From the NCBI GenBank assembly GCA_024401115.1, contig JAKSLP010000017.1:1-52078 (forward strand): 52,078 nt of DNA, in the 5' to 3' direction. Position 1 is the stretch's first letter. The number at the start of each line of letters is the position of its first letter. This DNA is from Bacteroidaceae bacterium (lineage in GTDB: Bacteria > Bacteroidota > Bacteroidia > Bacteroidales > Bacteroidaceae). Shown here piece after piece: positions 9,486 to 16,869 of this stretch. Position numbers and translations under genes: made by a program. The notes under the pieces were generated by a model. That model did not search any database and was not told the DNA's origin. It worked only from the letters and a program-made list of their open reading frames with translations.

Positions 9486-9526
9486 GATTTTATAAAATTA
9501 TTAGTTTGTTATTACTATTGTCAGCG

Positions 9527-9534
9527 CAAAATTA
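9527..9534 (-). promoter_or_regulatory. -7 promoter box for rubrerythrin
   Basis: On the minus strand TAATTTTG matches TAnnTTTG, about 42 bases before the start codon. No clear -33 TTTG is visible at 19-20 bases. Confidence 0.55.
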
Positions 9535-9567
9535 CAAAAAACAAACCTAAATACACGGATTTTTCTG

Positions 9568-9575
9568 TATCTTTG
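9568..9575 (+). promoter_or_regulatory. -7 promoter box for the Nim-like gene
   Basis: TATCTTTG matches TAnnTTTG perfectly and lies 19 bases before the ATG, so the leader is short. The -33 region is weak. Confidence 0.65.
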
Positions 9576-9594
9576 CGGATAAACTTGTTAAACT

Positions 9595-10110
9595 ATGCGA
9601 AAAATTAGCAGAGAGATGCCAGCAGAATGGGCTCATGAAGTCCTGGATGCCGCCCCTTATATCACGGTCAGCATGACACTGGCAGACGGAACGCCCTATG
9701 CGCTGCCACTATCCCTGGCACGTGGCAGTGAGAATGTGTTTTATTTTCACGGAGCCCAAATGGGTCTGAAGATGGAAACCCTGAAACTGCATCCCGAAGT
9801 ATGCCTATCGGCCGTAACCAGATGCAAGCCTGTGGTAGGCCCTAAAGACAACAGCTTTACGCTGGAATACCGCTCAGCCATAGCCTTTGGCCGTGCAGAG
9901 ACTGTAACCGACGAAACCGAGAGGATAGAAGCCATGCGTGCCATCTGCCTACGCTTCCTGCCCCACCACATGCCCGCCTTTGAGGAGGCCGTCAAGAAGA
10001 GTATGGCCCATACCGCCATTGTACGCATCACTCTGAGTGCACCTCCTACCGGCAAGCGAAAGGAATTTGACGCCAACGGAGAAGAAATGAAATACGGACG
10101 AATGAAATAA
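9595..10110 (+). CDS. Pyridoxamine 5'-phosphate oxidase-like flavoprotein (NimA/NimB-like)
   Basis: A 171-residue split-barrel flavin-binding protein of the PNPOx-like superfamily, most like the 5-nitroimidazole reductase (Nim) branch. It shows the opening MRKISREM, the PYALPLSLA strand, FYFHGAQMGLKMETL and the FTLEYRSAIAFGRAE strand typical of these proteins. The cytoplasmic substrate is unknown. Chromosomal relatives are common in Bacteroidales and do not by themselves show drug resistance. It is separated by 5 bases from a transporter gene, so the two are probably one operon. Confidence 0.8.
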   Translation: MRKISREMPAEWAHEVLDAAPYITVSMTLADGTPYALPLSLARGSENVFYFHGAQMGLKMETLKLHPEVCLSAVTRCKPVVGPKDNSFTLEYRSAIAFGRAETVTDETERIEAMRAICLRFLPHHMPAFEEAVKKSMAHTAIVRITLSAPPTGKRKEFDANGEEMKYGRMK

Positions 10111-10115
10111 CAACC

Positions 10116-11282
10116 ATGAAGATTCTGAATAACTCTATTGTAAAATTACTGCTGGCTCTGGCATTAGGTATTGTCATCGGTCAGTTTGCAAGTGCGGACA
10201 TCATCCGAATCATATTATCCATCAAACAGATCAGTGGACAAATCATCTTTTTCCTGGTACCCCTGATTATTCTAGGTTTTGTGGCTCCAAGCATTGCACA
10301 GCTGAAGAGCAATGCCTCACGCATTATCCTGTTTGCTTTCGGTATAGCCTACTTAAGTTCTGTTGGTGCCGCCTTTTTCAGTGTGGCAACCAGCTACCAG
10401 ATTGTTCCACTGCTGAACATCCAATCCAATGTAGGAAATGCCGTAACACTGCCAGAAGTGCTCTTCCAACTGGATATTCCACCAGTAATGAGTGTTATCT
10501 CTGCATTGCTGCTGGCTGTCTTTCTAGGATTAGGAACCGCCTGGACCAAAGCCGATCTAATGGAACGCCTGTTACAGCAGTTCCAGCAAATCGTACTGAA
10601 GCTGGTGACCTATATCCTGCTGCCTATCCTGCCTATCTTTGTGGCAGCCAACTTTGCGATCCTGGCATACCAAGGCGATGTGGCCCGTTTTGGCATCTTC
10701 CTGCCTGTAATCCTGATTGTCATCGTTTGCCACTACATCTGGCTGGCACTGCTTTACGGCATAGCAGCCCTGTATTCCGGCAAGAACAGTTGGCATGTGC
10801 TCCGCCACTATGCCCCTGCCTATTTCACCGCCTTAGGTACCATGTCATCGGCAGCCACTCTGGGCGTGGCACTGGATTGTGCCCACAAGAGCGATGTTCT
10901 GGACAAGAAAGTGGCAGATTTCAGTGTGCCACTGTTTGCCAACATTCACCTTTGCGGTTCCGTTCTGACAGAGGTGTTCTTCATTGCCGTGACCTCTCAG
11001 TTGCTTTACGGGCAGATGCCGACCATGGGAACCTACACCCTGTTCATCCTGCTACTGGGCATCTTTGCCATCGGTGCACCGGGCGTTCCTGGAGGAACCG
11101 TATTGGCCAGTCTGGGTCTGGTCATCTCAATAGTAGGATTTGACGATGCCGGAACGGCACTTCTCATCACCATTTTTGCTCTGCAGGACAGTTTCGGAAC
11201 AGCCTGCAATGTAACCGGAGATGGTGCCCTGACATTAATGGTTCAAGCTTTTGAAAACCGCAAGAATAAGAAAGACTTATAA
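10116..11282 (+). CDS. DAACS-family (GltP-like) symporter with altered substrate motifs
   Basis: A 388-residue inner-membrane carrier with the glutamate-transporter fold: eight membrane segments and two re-entrant hairpins (HP1 tip near SSAA at 244-247, HP2 tip GVPGG at 323-327). The TM8 motif NVTGD (365-369) is intact. Two usual signatures are changed: the TM7 NMDGT sequence reads HLCGS (278-282), and the TM8 arginine that binds acidic side chains in GltPh is Gly361 by my alignment. A substrate other than glutamate or aspartate, and unusual ion coupling, are therefore likely. It is probably cotranscribed with the Nim-like gene. Confidence 0.82.
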   Translation: MKILNNSIVKLLLALALGIVIGQFASADIIRIILSIKQISGQIIFFLVPLIILGFVAPSIAQLKSNASRIILFAFGIAYLSSVGAAFFSVATSYQIVPLLNIQSNVGNAVTLPEVLFQLDIPPVMSVISALLLAVFLGLGTAWTKADLMERLLQQFQQIVLKLVTYILLPILPIFVAANFAILAYQGDVARFGIFLPVILIVIVCHYIWLALLYGIAALYSGKNSWHVLRHYAPAYFTALGTMSSAATLGVALDCAHKSDVLDKKVADFSVPLFANIHLCGSVLTEVFFIAVTSQLLYGQMPTMGTYTLFILLLGIFAIGAPGVPGGTVLASLGLVISIVGFDDAGTALLITIFALQDSFGTACNVTGDGALTLMVQAFENRKNKKDL

Positions 11283-11334
11283 CAGACATAAGTACAATTA
11301 TTAGAAATACCTATAGATTCCTCCTTTTTTATTG

Positions 11335-11372
11335 TATATTTGCAAGGCAAGACAATAGAAAAGGAGGTTTTT
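11335..11372 (+). promoter_or_regulatory. LysR-gene promoter box and strong Shine-Dalgarno site
   Basis: TATATTTG (11335-11342) matches the -7 consensus. AAGGAGG (11361-11367) lies 5 bases before the ATG at 11373 and is a near-perfect Shine-Dalgarno sequence, rare in Bacteroidetes. It decides the start of the LysR gene against the in-frame TTG at 11340, which lies inside the promoter box. Confidence 0.7.
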
Positions 11373-12302
11373 ATGGAAATCAGGCAATTGAAGTATTTTG
11401 TCGGAATTGCCGAAACCGGTCGGTTTTCCGACGCATCCAAAGAACTGTTCATCTCACAAAGTGCCGTATCGCAACAGATCAAACTACTGGAAGAGGAACT
11501 GGGCACTCAGCTTTTTATCCGTTACAAGCACGGAGTTACCTTAACGGAAAGTGGTCAGGAACTGCTACCCTATGCCAAACAGGTGCTGAAAAGCGTCAGT
11601 GACTGCTATGACCGGATAGCCGACCTGAAAGGACTGCTTTGCGGTGAACTGAATGTGGGACTAACCTACACTCTGGAACCATATCTCAGAGCCACCATGC
11701 TGAGATTCATGAAAGCATATCCCAAGGTTCAACTGAATGCCCATTACAAAAACCTTTCAGAGCTGTTGAAGAAACTGCGGTTGGGGGAAATTGACATCAT
11801 GCTGTCCATGATGCCTACCAGCCCTCACGACTTCTGCGAATCCGTTCCGCTACTGGAATACCGGTTGGCCGCCGTAATGCGGAAGACCCACCCACTGGCA
11901 GGCAAGAAGGAACTGACATTTGACGACCTTAGACACCAGAGCCTCATCCTACCTGAAAAAGGGCTGCGGGACCGGAACGCCATAGAGAGTTTCATCCATA
12001 CAGATACTGGCGACCTGAATGTACGGGCATTGGTCAGCGATGTGAACGCCATCTTGAACCTCTTGCAGGAATCCGGCTCAGTATCCATTCTGGCAGAAAA
12101 CATCACGGACGGGTATCCAAATCTGTGTACCGTGCCAATTACAGGATTAACTGCACCCGTCAGGGTTTATGCTCATTTCAACCGCGACTCAGGTCGCAAG
12201 CATAGCGCCGACGTACTGGTGGACATGTTCAAGGAATCATCCGCCTTTTGTGTGCAGAAACGGAAAATGTCGGGAGCAAAGGAACATACCGTCATATTAT
12301 AA
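11373..12302 (+). CDS. LysR-family transcriptional regulator
   Basis: A 309-residue LysR-type regulator. The N-terminal helix-turn-helix is clear (MEIRQLKYFVGIAETG, then SDASKELFISQSAVSQQIKLLE), and the rest is a periplasmic-binding-protein-like effector domain of CynR/CbbR/OxyR type. It lies on the same strand about 90 bases downstream of the Nim-like/transporter pair, with its own promoter and terminator. Whether it controls that pair or a distant gene cannot be told from the sequence. Effector unknown. Confidence 0.92.
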   Translation: MEIRQLKYFVGIAETGRFSDASKELFISQSAVSQQIKLLEEELGTQLFIRYKHGVTLTESGQELLPYAKQVLKSVSDCYDRIADLKGLLCGELNVGLTYTLEPYLRATMLRFMKAYPKVQLNAHYKNLSELLKKLRLGEIDIMLSMMPTSPHDFCESVPLLEYRLAAVMRKTHPLAGKKELTFDDLRHQSLILPEKGLRDRNAIESFIHTDTGDLNVRALVSDVNAILNLLQESGSVSILAENITDGYPNLCTVPITGLTAPVRVYAHFNRDSGRKHSADVLVDMFKESSAFCVQKRKMSGAKEHTVIL

Positions 12303-12315
12303 TTCTCAGATAATC

Positions 12316-12345
12316 AGCCCGAGCAAAAGCCCGGGCTATTTTTTT
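12316..12345 (+). terminator. Terminator after the LysR gene
   Basis: The arms AGCCCGAGC and GCCCGGGCT pair with one A-C mismatch around an AAAA loop, followed by TATTTTTTT, 14 bases after the stop codon. Confidence 0.85.
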
Positions 12346-12419
12346 GAAAAAAATATGCTAATGGATGTAATAAAAAGAAGATATTTGCGACTAATAAGGC
12401 AAAGAACAACATCAAGACA

Positions 12420-12911
12420 ATGAGCAATAAAGAGTTGGAACAAAAGTTCCTCTCCTTAATAGAGGAGAATAAAAAAATCATATATAAGGTGGGTCTGATG
12501 TATACAGACGAGCAAGAAAGCCTGAATGACACCTATCAGGAGATAGTCCTGAACCTGTGGACCGCTTTTCCCAAATTCAAAGGCGACAGTAAAAGTTCCA
12601 CTTGGGTGTACCAAATAGCAATTAACACCTGTGTAAGTGAATTGAGGAAAAAGAAATCCAGGCCCATTTCCAGTCCGATGACCTACGACATAGAGCAGTT
12701 GATGGACGACAGCGAGGAATACAAATCCAATGTGAAGGAGCTCTACAAACTGATCAGCCAGCTGACCAAACTGGAACGCGCAGTCATCATGCTGTGGCTG
12801 GATGAAAAAAGTTACGATGACATATCAGAGGTTTTAGGAATTTCAAAAACCAATGTAGGAGTCAAGATAAACCGAATCAAAGAGAAATTAATAAAAATGT
12901 CTAATAAATAA
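12420..12911 (+). CDS. ECF-type RNA polymerase sigma factor
   Basis: A 163-residue sigma-70 family protein with only regions 2 and 4, as in ECF sigma factors. Region 2 spans about residues 10-75 (DTYQEIVLNLWTAFPKF, then STWVYQIAINTCVSELRKK). Region 4 spans about 108-160 (LTKLERAVIMLWLDEKSYDD, then ISEVLGISKTNVGVKINRIK). The ATG is followed 11 bases after its stop by a gene for a four-helix membrane protein, which might be its anti-sigma factor. It would direct transcription of an unknown stress or envelope regulon. Confidence 0.9.
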   Translation: MSNKELEQKFLSLIEENKKIIYKVGLMYTDEQESLNDTYQEIVLNLWTAFPKFKGDSKSSTWVYQIAINTCVSELRKKKSRPISSPMTYDIEQLMDDSEEYKSNVKELYKLISQLTKLERAVIMLWLDEKSYDDISEVLGISKTNVGVKINRIKEKLIKMSNK

Positions 12912-12922
12912 AAAAGAAGACT

Positions 12923-13522
12923 ATGGAACTTGAAGTACTTAAACAAAGATGGAACGAATTGGACAACCGCTTGTCTAAAGTAGAAACCCTGAACCAGAAA
13001 GCTGTAAAGGAAGCCGTTAAGGTACGCACCTCCTCAACCATTGACAAGCTCAAGATAAAGGCATGGGCAGGACCTGTCATCGGCATGTTTGCCTTAGCCA
13101 TCGTATTGAATGCGGTAACCAACAATGAAGAGATGAGAGCAATTCTGAATCCAAACTCAGTAACCGCTTTGTGGATATTTTCTCTCGTTGTTCTGGTCTA
13201 CGGTTTCATCGAAGCAGCTTTGACATCACACATTCAAATCACCGATCCAACTACCAAGATCATGAAGCATGTGACCACATACAAGAAGGTTAAGACTTAC
13301 AGCCGATTGGCAAGTTTACCAATCGTCACTGGTTTTGGTGCACTGTTTATCTTCTTTGAAAGAGGATGGATCATTGAAAGAGGACGCATACTGCCAGTTG
13401 TTATCTTCTTCGTAGTATATTGTCTGATTACAGTATATGCATTTATCAGCCAAAAGCGACAGGATGAGAGACTGCTGAATGAGTTGGACAATGATCTGAA
13501 GGAACTGAACGAACTCTCATAA
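12923..13522 (+). CDS. Four-helix membrane protein beside ECF sigma, possible anti-sigma
   Basis: A 199-residue protein of unknown function. Residues 1-45 form a charged amphipathic helix (LKQRWNELDNRLSKVETLNQ) that could be a coiled coil in the cytoplasm. Four hydrophobic segments follow, near 51-68, 76-96, 130-147 and 152-172, and the tail is charged. The placement right after an ECF sigma gene, with a shared transcript and a terminator after it, suggests a membrane anti-sigma factor or sensor. No known anti-sigma motif is visible, so this role is inferred from position only. Confidence 0.75.
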   Translation: MELEVLKQRWNELDNRLSKVETLNQKAVKEAVKVRTSSTIDKLKIKAWAGPVIGMFALAIVLNAVTNNEEMRAILNPNSVTALWIFSLVVLVYGFIEAALTSHIQITDPTTKIMKHVTTYKKVKTYSRLASLPIVTGFGALFIFFERGWIIERGRILPVVIFFVVYCLITVYAFISQKRQDERLLNELDNDLKELNELS

Positions 13523-13533
13523 AAATCAAGAGC

Positions 13534-13565
13534 AGGCCTTGGAGAAATCCAAGGTCTGTTTTTCT
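13534..13565 (+). terminator. Terminator of the sigma factor operon
   Basis: The arms AGGCCTTGGA and TCCAAGGTCT form a 10-bp stem with one G-U pair and a GAAA loop, followed by a T-rich tail. Confidence 0.88.
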
Positions 13566-13627
13566 TTCCCTAATCTCCCGTTAAGAATTACGAATCAATA
13601 AGTGTAATCATCTCTTTGTGAAAGCAC

Positions 13628-13635
13628 TATTTTTG
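13628..13635 (+). promoter_or_regulatory. -7 promoter box for superoxide reductase
   Basis: TATTTTTG matches TAnnTTTG, 42 bases before the chosen start codon. No TTTG at the proper -33 distance is seen. Confidence 0.55.
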
Positions 13636-13676
13636 CAACGTAACAAAAGAGTACTAACCCTTAAATGATAGTGATT

Positions 13677-14057
13677 ATGGACGAGAGATTTTTTGAATGC
13701 CAGACCTGTGGCAATGTAGCCGTGATGGCAGTATCCAGTGGTGTTATACCCTACTGCTGTGGTGACGAGATGATGCCTCTCAGAGCAAACACCACCGATG
13801 GGAATGTGGAAAAGCATGTACCGTCGGTAGAGATTATCAGTGACCACCGGATGAAAGTAAAAGTAGGCAGTATGCCTCACCCGATGACCGAGCAGCACCA
13901 CATCAAATTCATCTGCCTGGAAACGGATGACGGTTATCTGTTGAAGTATCTGGAAATTAACACGCCAGCAGAGGTGTACTTACGCTATTCAGGCAAGCCT
14001 CTGGCTGTTTATGCTTACTGCAACATTCACGGGCTGTGGAAAGTTGAATTGAAGTGA
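13677..14057 (+). CDS. dfx: Desulfoferrodoxin (class I, two-iron superoxide reductase)
   Basis: A 126-residue superoxide reductase that converts superoxide to hydrogen peroxide without making oxygen. The N-terminal desulforedoxin-like domain has CQTCGN and the CC pair (YCCGDEM), which bind the FeCys4 centre. The C-terminal domain carries the FeHis4Cys centre ligands in EKHVP, HPM, QHHIKF and CNIHG. I chose the ATG at 13677 because family members start directly with MxxxFFxCxxCGN; an in-frame ATG at 13665 would add four residues. The peroxide formed can be removed by the rubrerythrin encoded 4 kb away. Confidence 0.93.
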   Translation: MDERFFECQTCGNVAVMAVSSGVIPYCCGDEMMPLRANTTDGNVEKHVPSVEIISDHRMKVKVGSMPHPMTEQHHIKFICLETDDGYLLKYLEINTPAEVYLRYSGKPLAVYAYCNIHGLWKVELK

Positions 14058-14063
14058 AACAAC

Positions 14064-14105
14064 AGGGGGATGACCGATCGGCATCCCCCTTATTTTTTAT
14101 TTTTT
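14064..14105. terminator. Bidirectional terminator after superoxide reductase
   Basis: A perfect 9-bp stem, AGGGGGATG with CATCCCCCT, is followed by a long T tract on the plus strand. It also closes the convergent transcript carrying the DUF362 remnant. Confidence 0.88.
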
Positions 14106-14348
14106 CTTGTAAATCAATTCAATCTTAGTATATTTCTTCTCCACCGCATTGTTCCAATGCTCAGCCACGCCCAGGCTCTTCAAGGTTGTGCCATCTCCCT
14201 CAGGATCATACTGTGTCTGCGAAGGAGCATTGTCTGCCATAGCAGCCTCAACCATATAAGCATCGGCATAATTCAGGTCAGGAGCATCAGGAAATTCGGA
14301 AGCAATAAAATCCAAGCCCACGGCATCAATGGCCACGCCGTTAAACAA
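14097..14348 (-). pseudogene. C-terminal remnant of a DUF362 protein gene
   Basis: An open stretch of about 83 codons begins at a TTG one base after the DUF1080 stop codon. Its translation resembles the extreme C terminus of DUF362 domain proteins: a VAIDAVGLDF block, then YMVEAAMADNAPSQTQYDPE, and GVAEHWNNAVEKKY, matching the family pattern of an aspartate/serine-rich core end and the HEHWNN-like tail. The remaining 250 or so residues, including the iron-sulfur or core region, are missing. No leader or good start is present. I read it as a deletion relic at the end of the operon; short in-frame translation cannot be excluded. Confidence 0.65.
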
Positions 14349-14349
14349 C

Positions 14350-15126
14350 TCAATTCAAAACCTTAATCTTAATATTCTTGTACATCACATGGTGACCATG
14401 ATCTTGTAAAAGAATCGGTGCTTCCTGGAAATTACCGAAATTAGGCCAGTCCTTATATTTACTATACGCTACCAGAGCATTGAACATCTGGTTGTTTCGC
14501 TCGTATTCCAATAGTTTAGCACCATTCAGCCAGTGCTCAACATGGTTGCCTTGGACAACAATAGTCGCCGTATTCCATCCCTCTTTGTTGACAGGTTTGT
14601 CAGCTGGGGCAGGAATCAAATCATAGAGTGATCCCAAAGTACGGTTACCTTTTACGCCTAGTTTTGCATCCGGATGTAAATCATCGTCCAGGACTTGGAA
14701 TTCGCATCCAATAGCAGAGCCCTCACCATTCTTGTTCAATTCCAAATTAACAAAGTACTTAATGCCGCTGTTGGCACCTGGAGTGTATTTGAAATCAACC
14801 TTCAAGATGAAGTTTCTGAAATTCCGTTCTGTAATGATGTCACCACCAACGACAGATTCACCTCCTCCCGTAGTGATTACCTGAAGCATACCATCACGGG
14901 CAATCCAAGCCTCGGGACTGATGGATGCATGCTTGGCACTTTTCCAACCCTCCAGTGTCTTTCCATCAAACAATAATTCCCAACCTTCCCTCTTTTCTTG
15001 ATCAGTCAACGAGTTGTCTGTACTCATTTCTGTTGGTGCCGGAATCATAGTTGACTTAACCGTTTTCTGAGCTTGTACGCATAATACTGTTGCCAATAGT
15101 GCAACTACAACTATCGCTTTTTTCAT
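14350..15126 (-). CDS. Secreted DUF1080 protein (3-keto-disaccharide hydrolase family)
   Basis: A 258-residue protein with a cleavable signal peptide ([19 protein letters not shown]), so it acts in the periplasm or beyond. The rest is a DUF1080 concanavalin-like domain with [16 protein letters not shown] near the start and GANSGIKYF and GCEFQVLDD in the core, all hallmarks of the family. Members in Bacteroidetes have been linked to cleavage of 3-keto glycosides made by Gfo/Idh-type oxidoreductases. Here such an oxidoreductase gene lies 20 bases upstream, which strongly supports that role. The exact substrate is unknown. Confidence 0.85.
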   Translation of the reverse strand: MKKAIVVVALLATVLCVQAQKTVKSTMIPAPTEMSTDNSLTDQEKREGWELLFDGKTLEGWKSAKHASISPEAWIARDGMLQVITTGGGESVVGGDIITERNFRNFILKVDFKYTPGANSGIKYFVNLELNKNGEGSAIGCEFQVLDDDLHPDAKLGVKGNRTLGSLYDLIPAPADKPVNKEGWNTATIVVQGNHVEHWLNGAKLLEYERNNQMFNALVAYSKYKDWPNFGNFQEAPILLQDHGHHVMYKNIKIKVLN

Positions 15127-15146
15127 ATAATCTTTCTTTTCAATGT

Positions 15147-16586
15147 TTACATTTTATAGAATTGCTCCCAACCGCGACGTGGTTCCGGACCAACCAAAAG
15201 TGCGTTAGCAAATGGATTATTTGTTATCATCTTATTACGCTCATCAAAGAACAGCTGTGCATTCAGGCGTTGAGCAATAACTCCCAATGAGAACGCCTGG
15301 CACAATGGACCTACAATTTGAAATGGAGAGCGTGTTTTTTCGATACCTAAACATGCATTTAGGAAATTCTCGTAGTGATTGGATGGACTCTGAGGCACTT
15401 CAATCTTTGCCACGACATCAGCTAATTCCTTTCCACGGTCACCAATAATCTCCAATGTGGCAGCATGTGTCCCACCCTTGAAAATTGTACCATCTGCCTG
15501 GTATATTTCTTTTCCGGGATTCAAGGTAACCTGAGTTGTTTCTGTATAATTGGTTACAGGTACATTATGGTTTTCGATGGATGCGCCGTAATCTTTAGGT
15601 ATTTCTGGATAGTTCCCCAATCCGTCGTACCAAGTAATATCCACTGGAGGATTGCCGTTTCGAGCAGGAAAACGGAACAATATAGTGGACGAGAACGGAT
15701 AAAAGAATTGATTCCAACCTTCCACCTTCTTCAGAGTAACTTCATAAGGGAGACCCAGTTCACAGAATTCATGAATAGTATCGATAATGTGTGCAGCCCA
15801 ATCACCCAGACACCCCATTCCAAAATCGTACCAGCAACGCCATTGTCCCTGATGATAGTCATGATTATAATCGTGCCAATGACGAGGTCCCAACCAGGTA
15901 TCCCAATCCATTCCGGCAGGCAACTCCTCCTCACGCGGGAAACGATGGATATCGGCAGACCATTTGTGCCAGCGCCGAATATTATTCATATGAGCGTTCA
16001 CCTTTGTCACGTCCTTTATCAGTCCGGCTTCTTTCCAGGCCTTGAATTGGAAATAATTAGCCTCTGAATGTCCCTGGTTACCCATTTGGGTAGCCAGTTC
16101 CGGATGCTTATTGGCTGCGTCAATCAGCAACTGGTTCTCCAAAAATGTGCATGACAACGGCTTTTCCACGTACACATGCTTACCCTGGTTCAACGCCAAC
16201 ATTGCTGGAGCAAAATGATTGTGATCTGGGGTGGCAATCATCACGGCTTCAAATTCATTGCCAATCTCATCGAACATCTTACGGAAATCTCGGAATAACT
16301 TTGCTTTCGGGTACATTTTGCGCACTTTCTCGCATTGTTTACCATCCAAATCAACATCGCATAAGGCAATGACTTCCACACGTCCTGTTTTCTCAAATTC
16401 CTCGATATTTTGTTCTCCACGATTACCTATACCTATATAGGCAATCTTAATTTTAGCAGCGACACTTCGACTTGTTGCATTTGTCACATTTCGGCCTGCG
16501 GCCAAAACTATGTCAGGGGTACTACCCATCGTCAGCCCGGCTGTAGCAATCGAAATCTGTCTCAAAAAATCTCGTCTTGTAACCAT
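15147..16586 (-). CDS. Exported Gfo/Idh/MocA-family oxidoreductase
   Basis: A 479-residue NAD(P)-dependent sugar oxidoreductase with an N-terminal twin-arginine type signal ([16 protein letters not shown]), so it may be folded with its cofactor before export. The Rossmann part starts at about residue 46 ([15 protein letters not shown]) and contains the EKPLS motif with the usual catalytic lysine. The large C-terminal part is of the Bacteroidetes exported type. It is the first gene of the operon with DUF1080, suggesting oxidation of a sugar or glycoside at C3 followed by lyase or hydrolase action. The substrate is inferred only broadly. Confidence 0.87.
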   Translation of the reverse strand: MVTRRDFLRQISIATAGLTMGSTPDIVLAAGRNVTNATSRSVAAKIKIAYIGIGNRGEQNIEEFEKTGRVEVIALCDVDLDGKQCEKVRKMYPKAKLFRDFRKMFDEIGNEFEAVMIATPDHNHFAPAMLALNQGKHVYVEKPLSCTFLENQLLIDAANKHPELATQMGNQGHSEANYFQFKAWKEAGLIKDVTKVNAHMNNIRRWHKWSADIHRFPREEELPAGMDWDTWLGPRHWHDYNHDYHQGQWRCWYDFGMGCLGDWAAHIIDTIHEFCELGLPYEVTLKKVEGWNQFFYPFSSTILFRFPARNGNPPVDITWYDGLGNYPEIPKDYGASIENHNVPVTNYTETTQVTLNPGKEIYQADGTIFKGGTHAATLEIIGDRGKELADVVAKIEVPQSPSNHYENFLNACLGIEKTRSPFQIVGPLCQAFSLGVIAQRLNAQLFFDERNKMITNNPFANALLVGPEPRRGWEQFYKM

Positions 16587-16669
16587 AGTATTGAATTTTA
16601 AAGATTCGTGTTTTATTCATAAATGAAGCAGCTCATGGAACATGTACACTCCACAGGTACTCCATGATG

Positions 16670-16677
16670 CAAATATA
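16670..16677 (-). promoter_or_regulatory. -7 promoter box for the Gfo/Idh operon
   Basis: On the minus strand TATATTTG matches TAnnTTTG, about 84 bases before the start codon. No TTTG is found at the -33 distance. Confidence 0.55.
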
Positions 16678-16808
16678 CAAAAGAATAAACATACACACAT
16701 ATATAAAGACCAAATTTTTGACATCTATGTTCATTCATGCATTACAATCACACTAAATGCAAATTATTTCTTTCATCTTTTTGTTTTTGATTCTTAAGTC
16801 AATTTAAT

Positions 16809-16851
16809 AAATAATGGCGTGTAACCCACCATGAGTCACACGCCATTATTT
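16809..16851 (-). terminator. Long hairpin after dnaK
   Basis: A perfect 14-bp stem, AAATAATGGCGTGT with ACACGCCATTATTT around a 15-base loop, lies about 20 bases after the dnaK stop. The tail on the minus strand is only moderately T-rich, so it may act as terminator, as 3' stabilising stem, or both. Confidence 0.7.
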
Positions 16852-16869
16852 TAAAAAATTTATATCAAA

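Noticed and set aside
9595..10110. Calling the Nim-like gene a drug-resistance gene
   Set aside because: The split-barrel family is broad and chromosomal members are common; sequence alone does not show nitroimidazole reduction.
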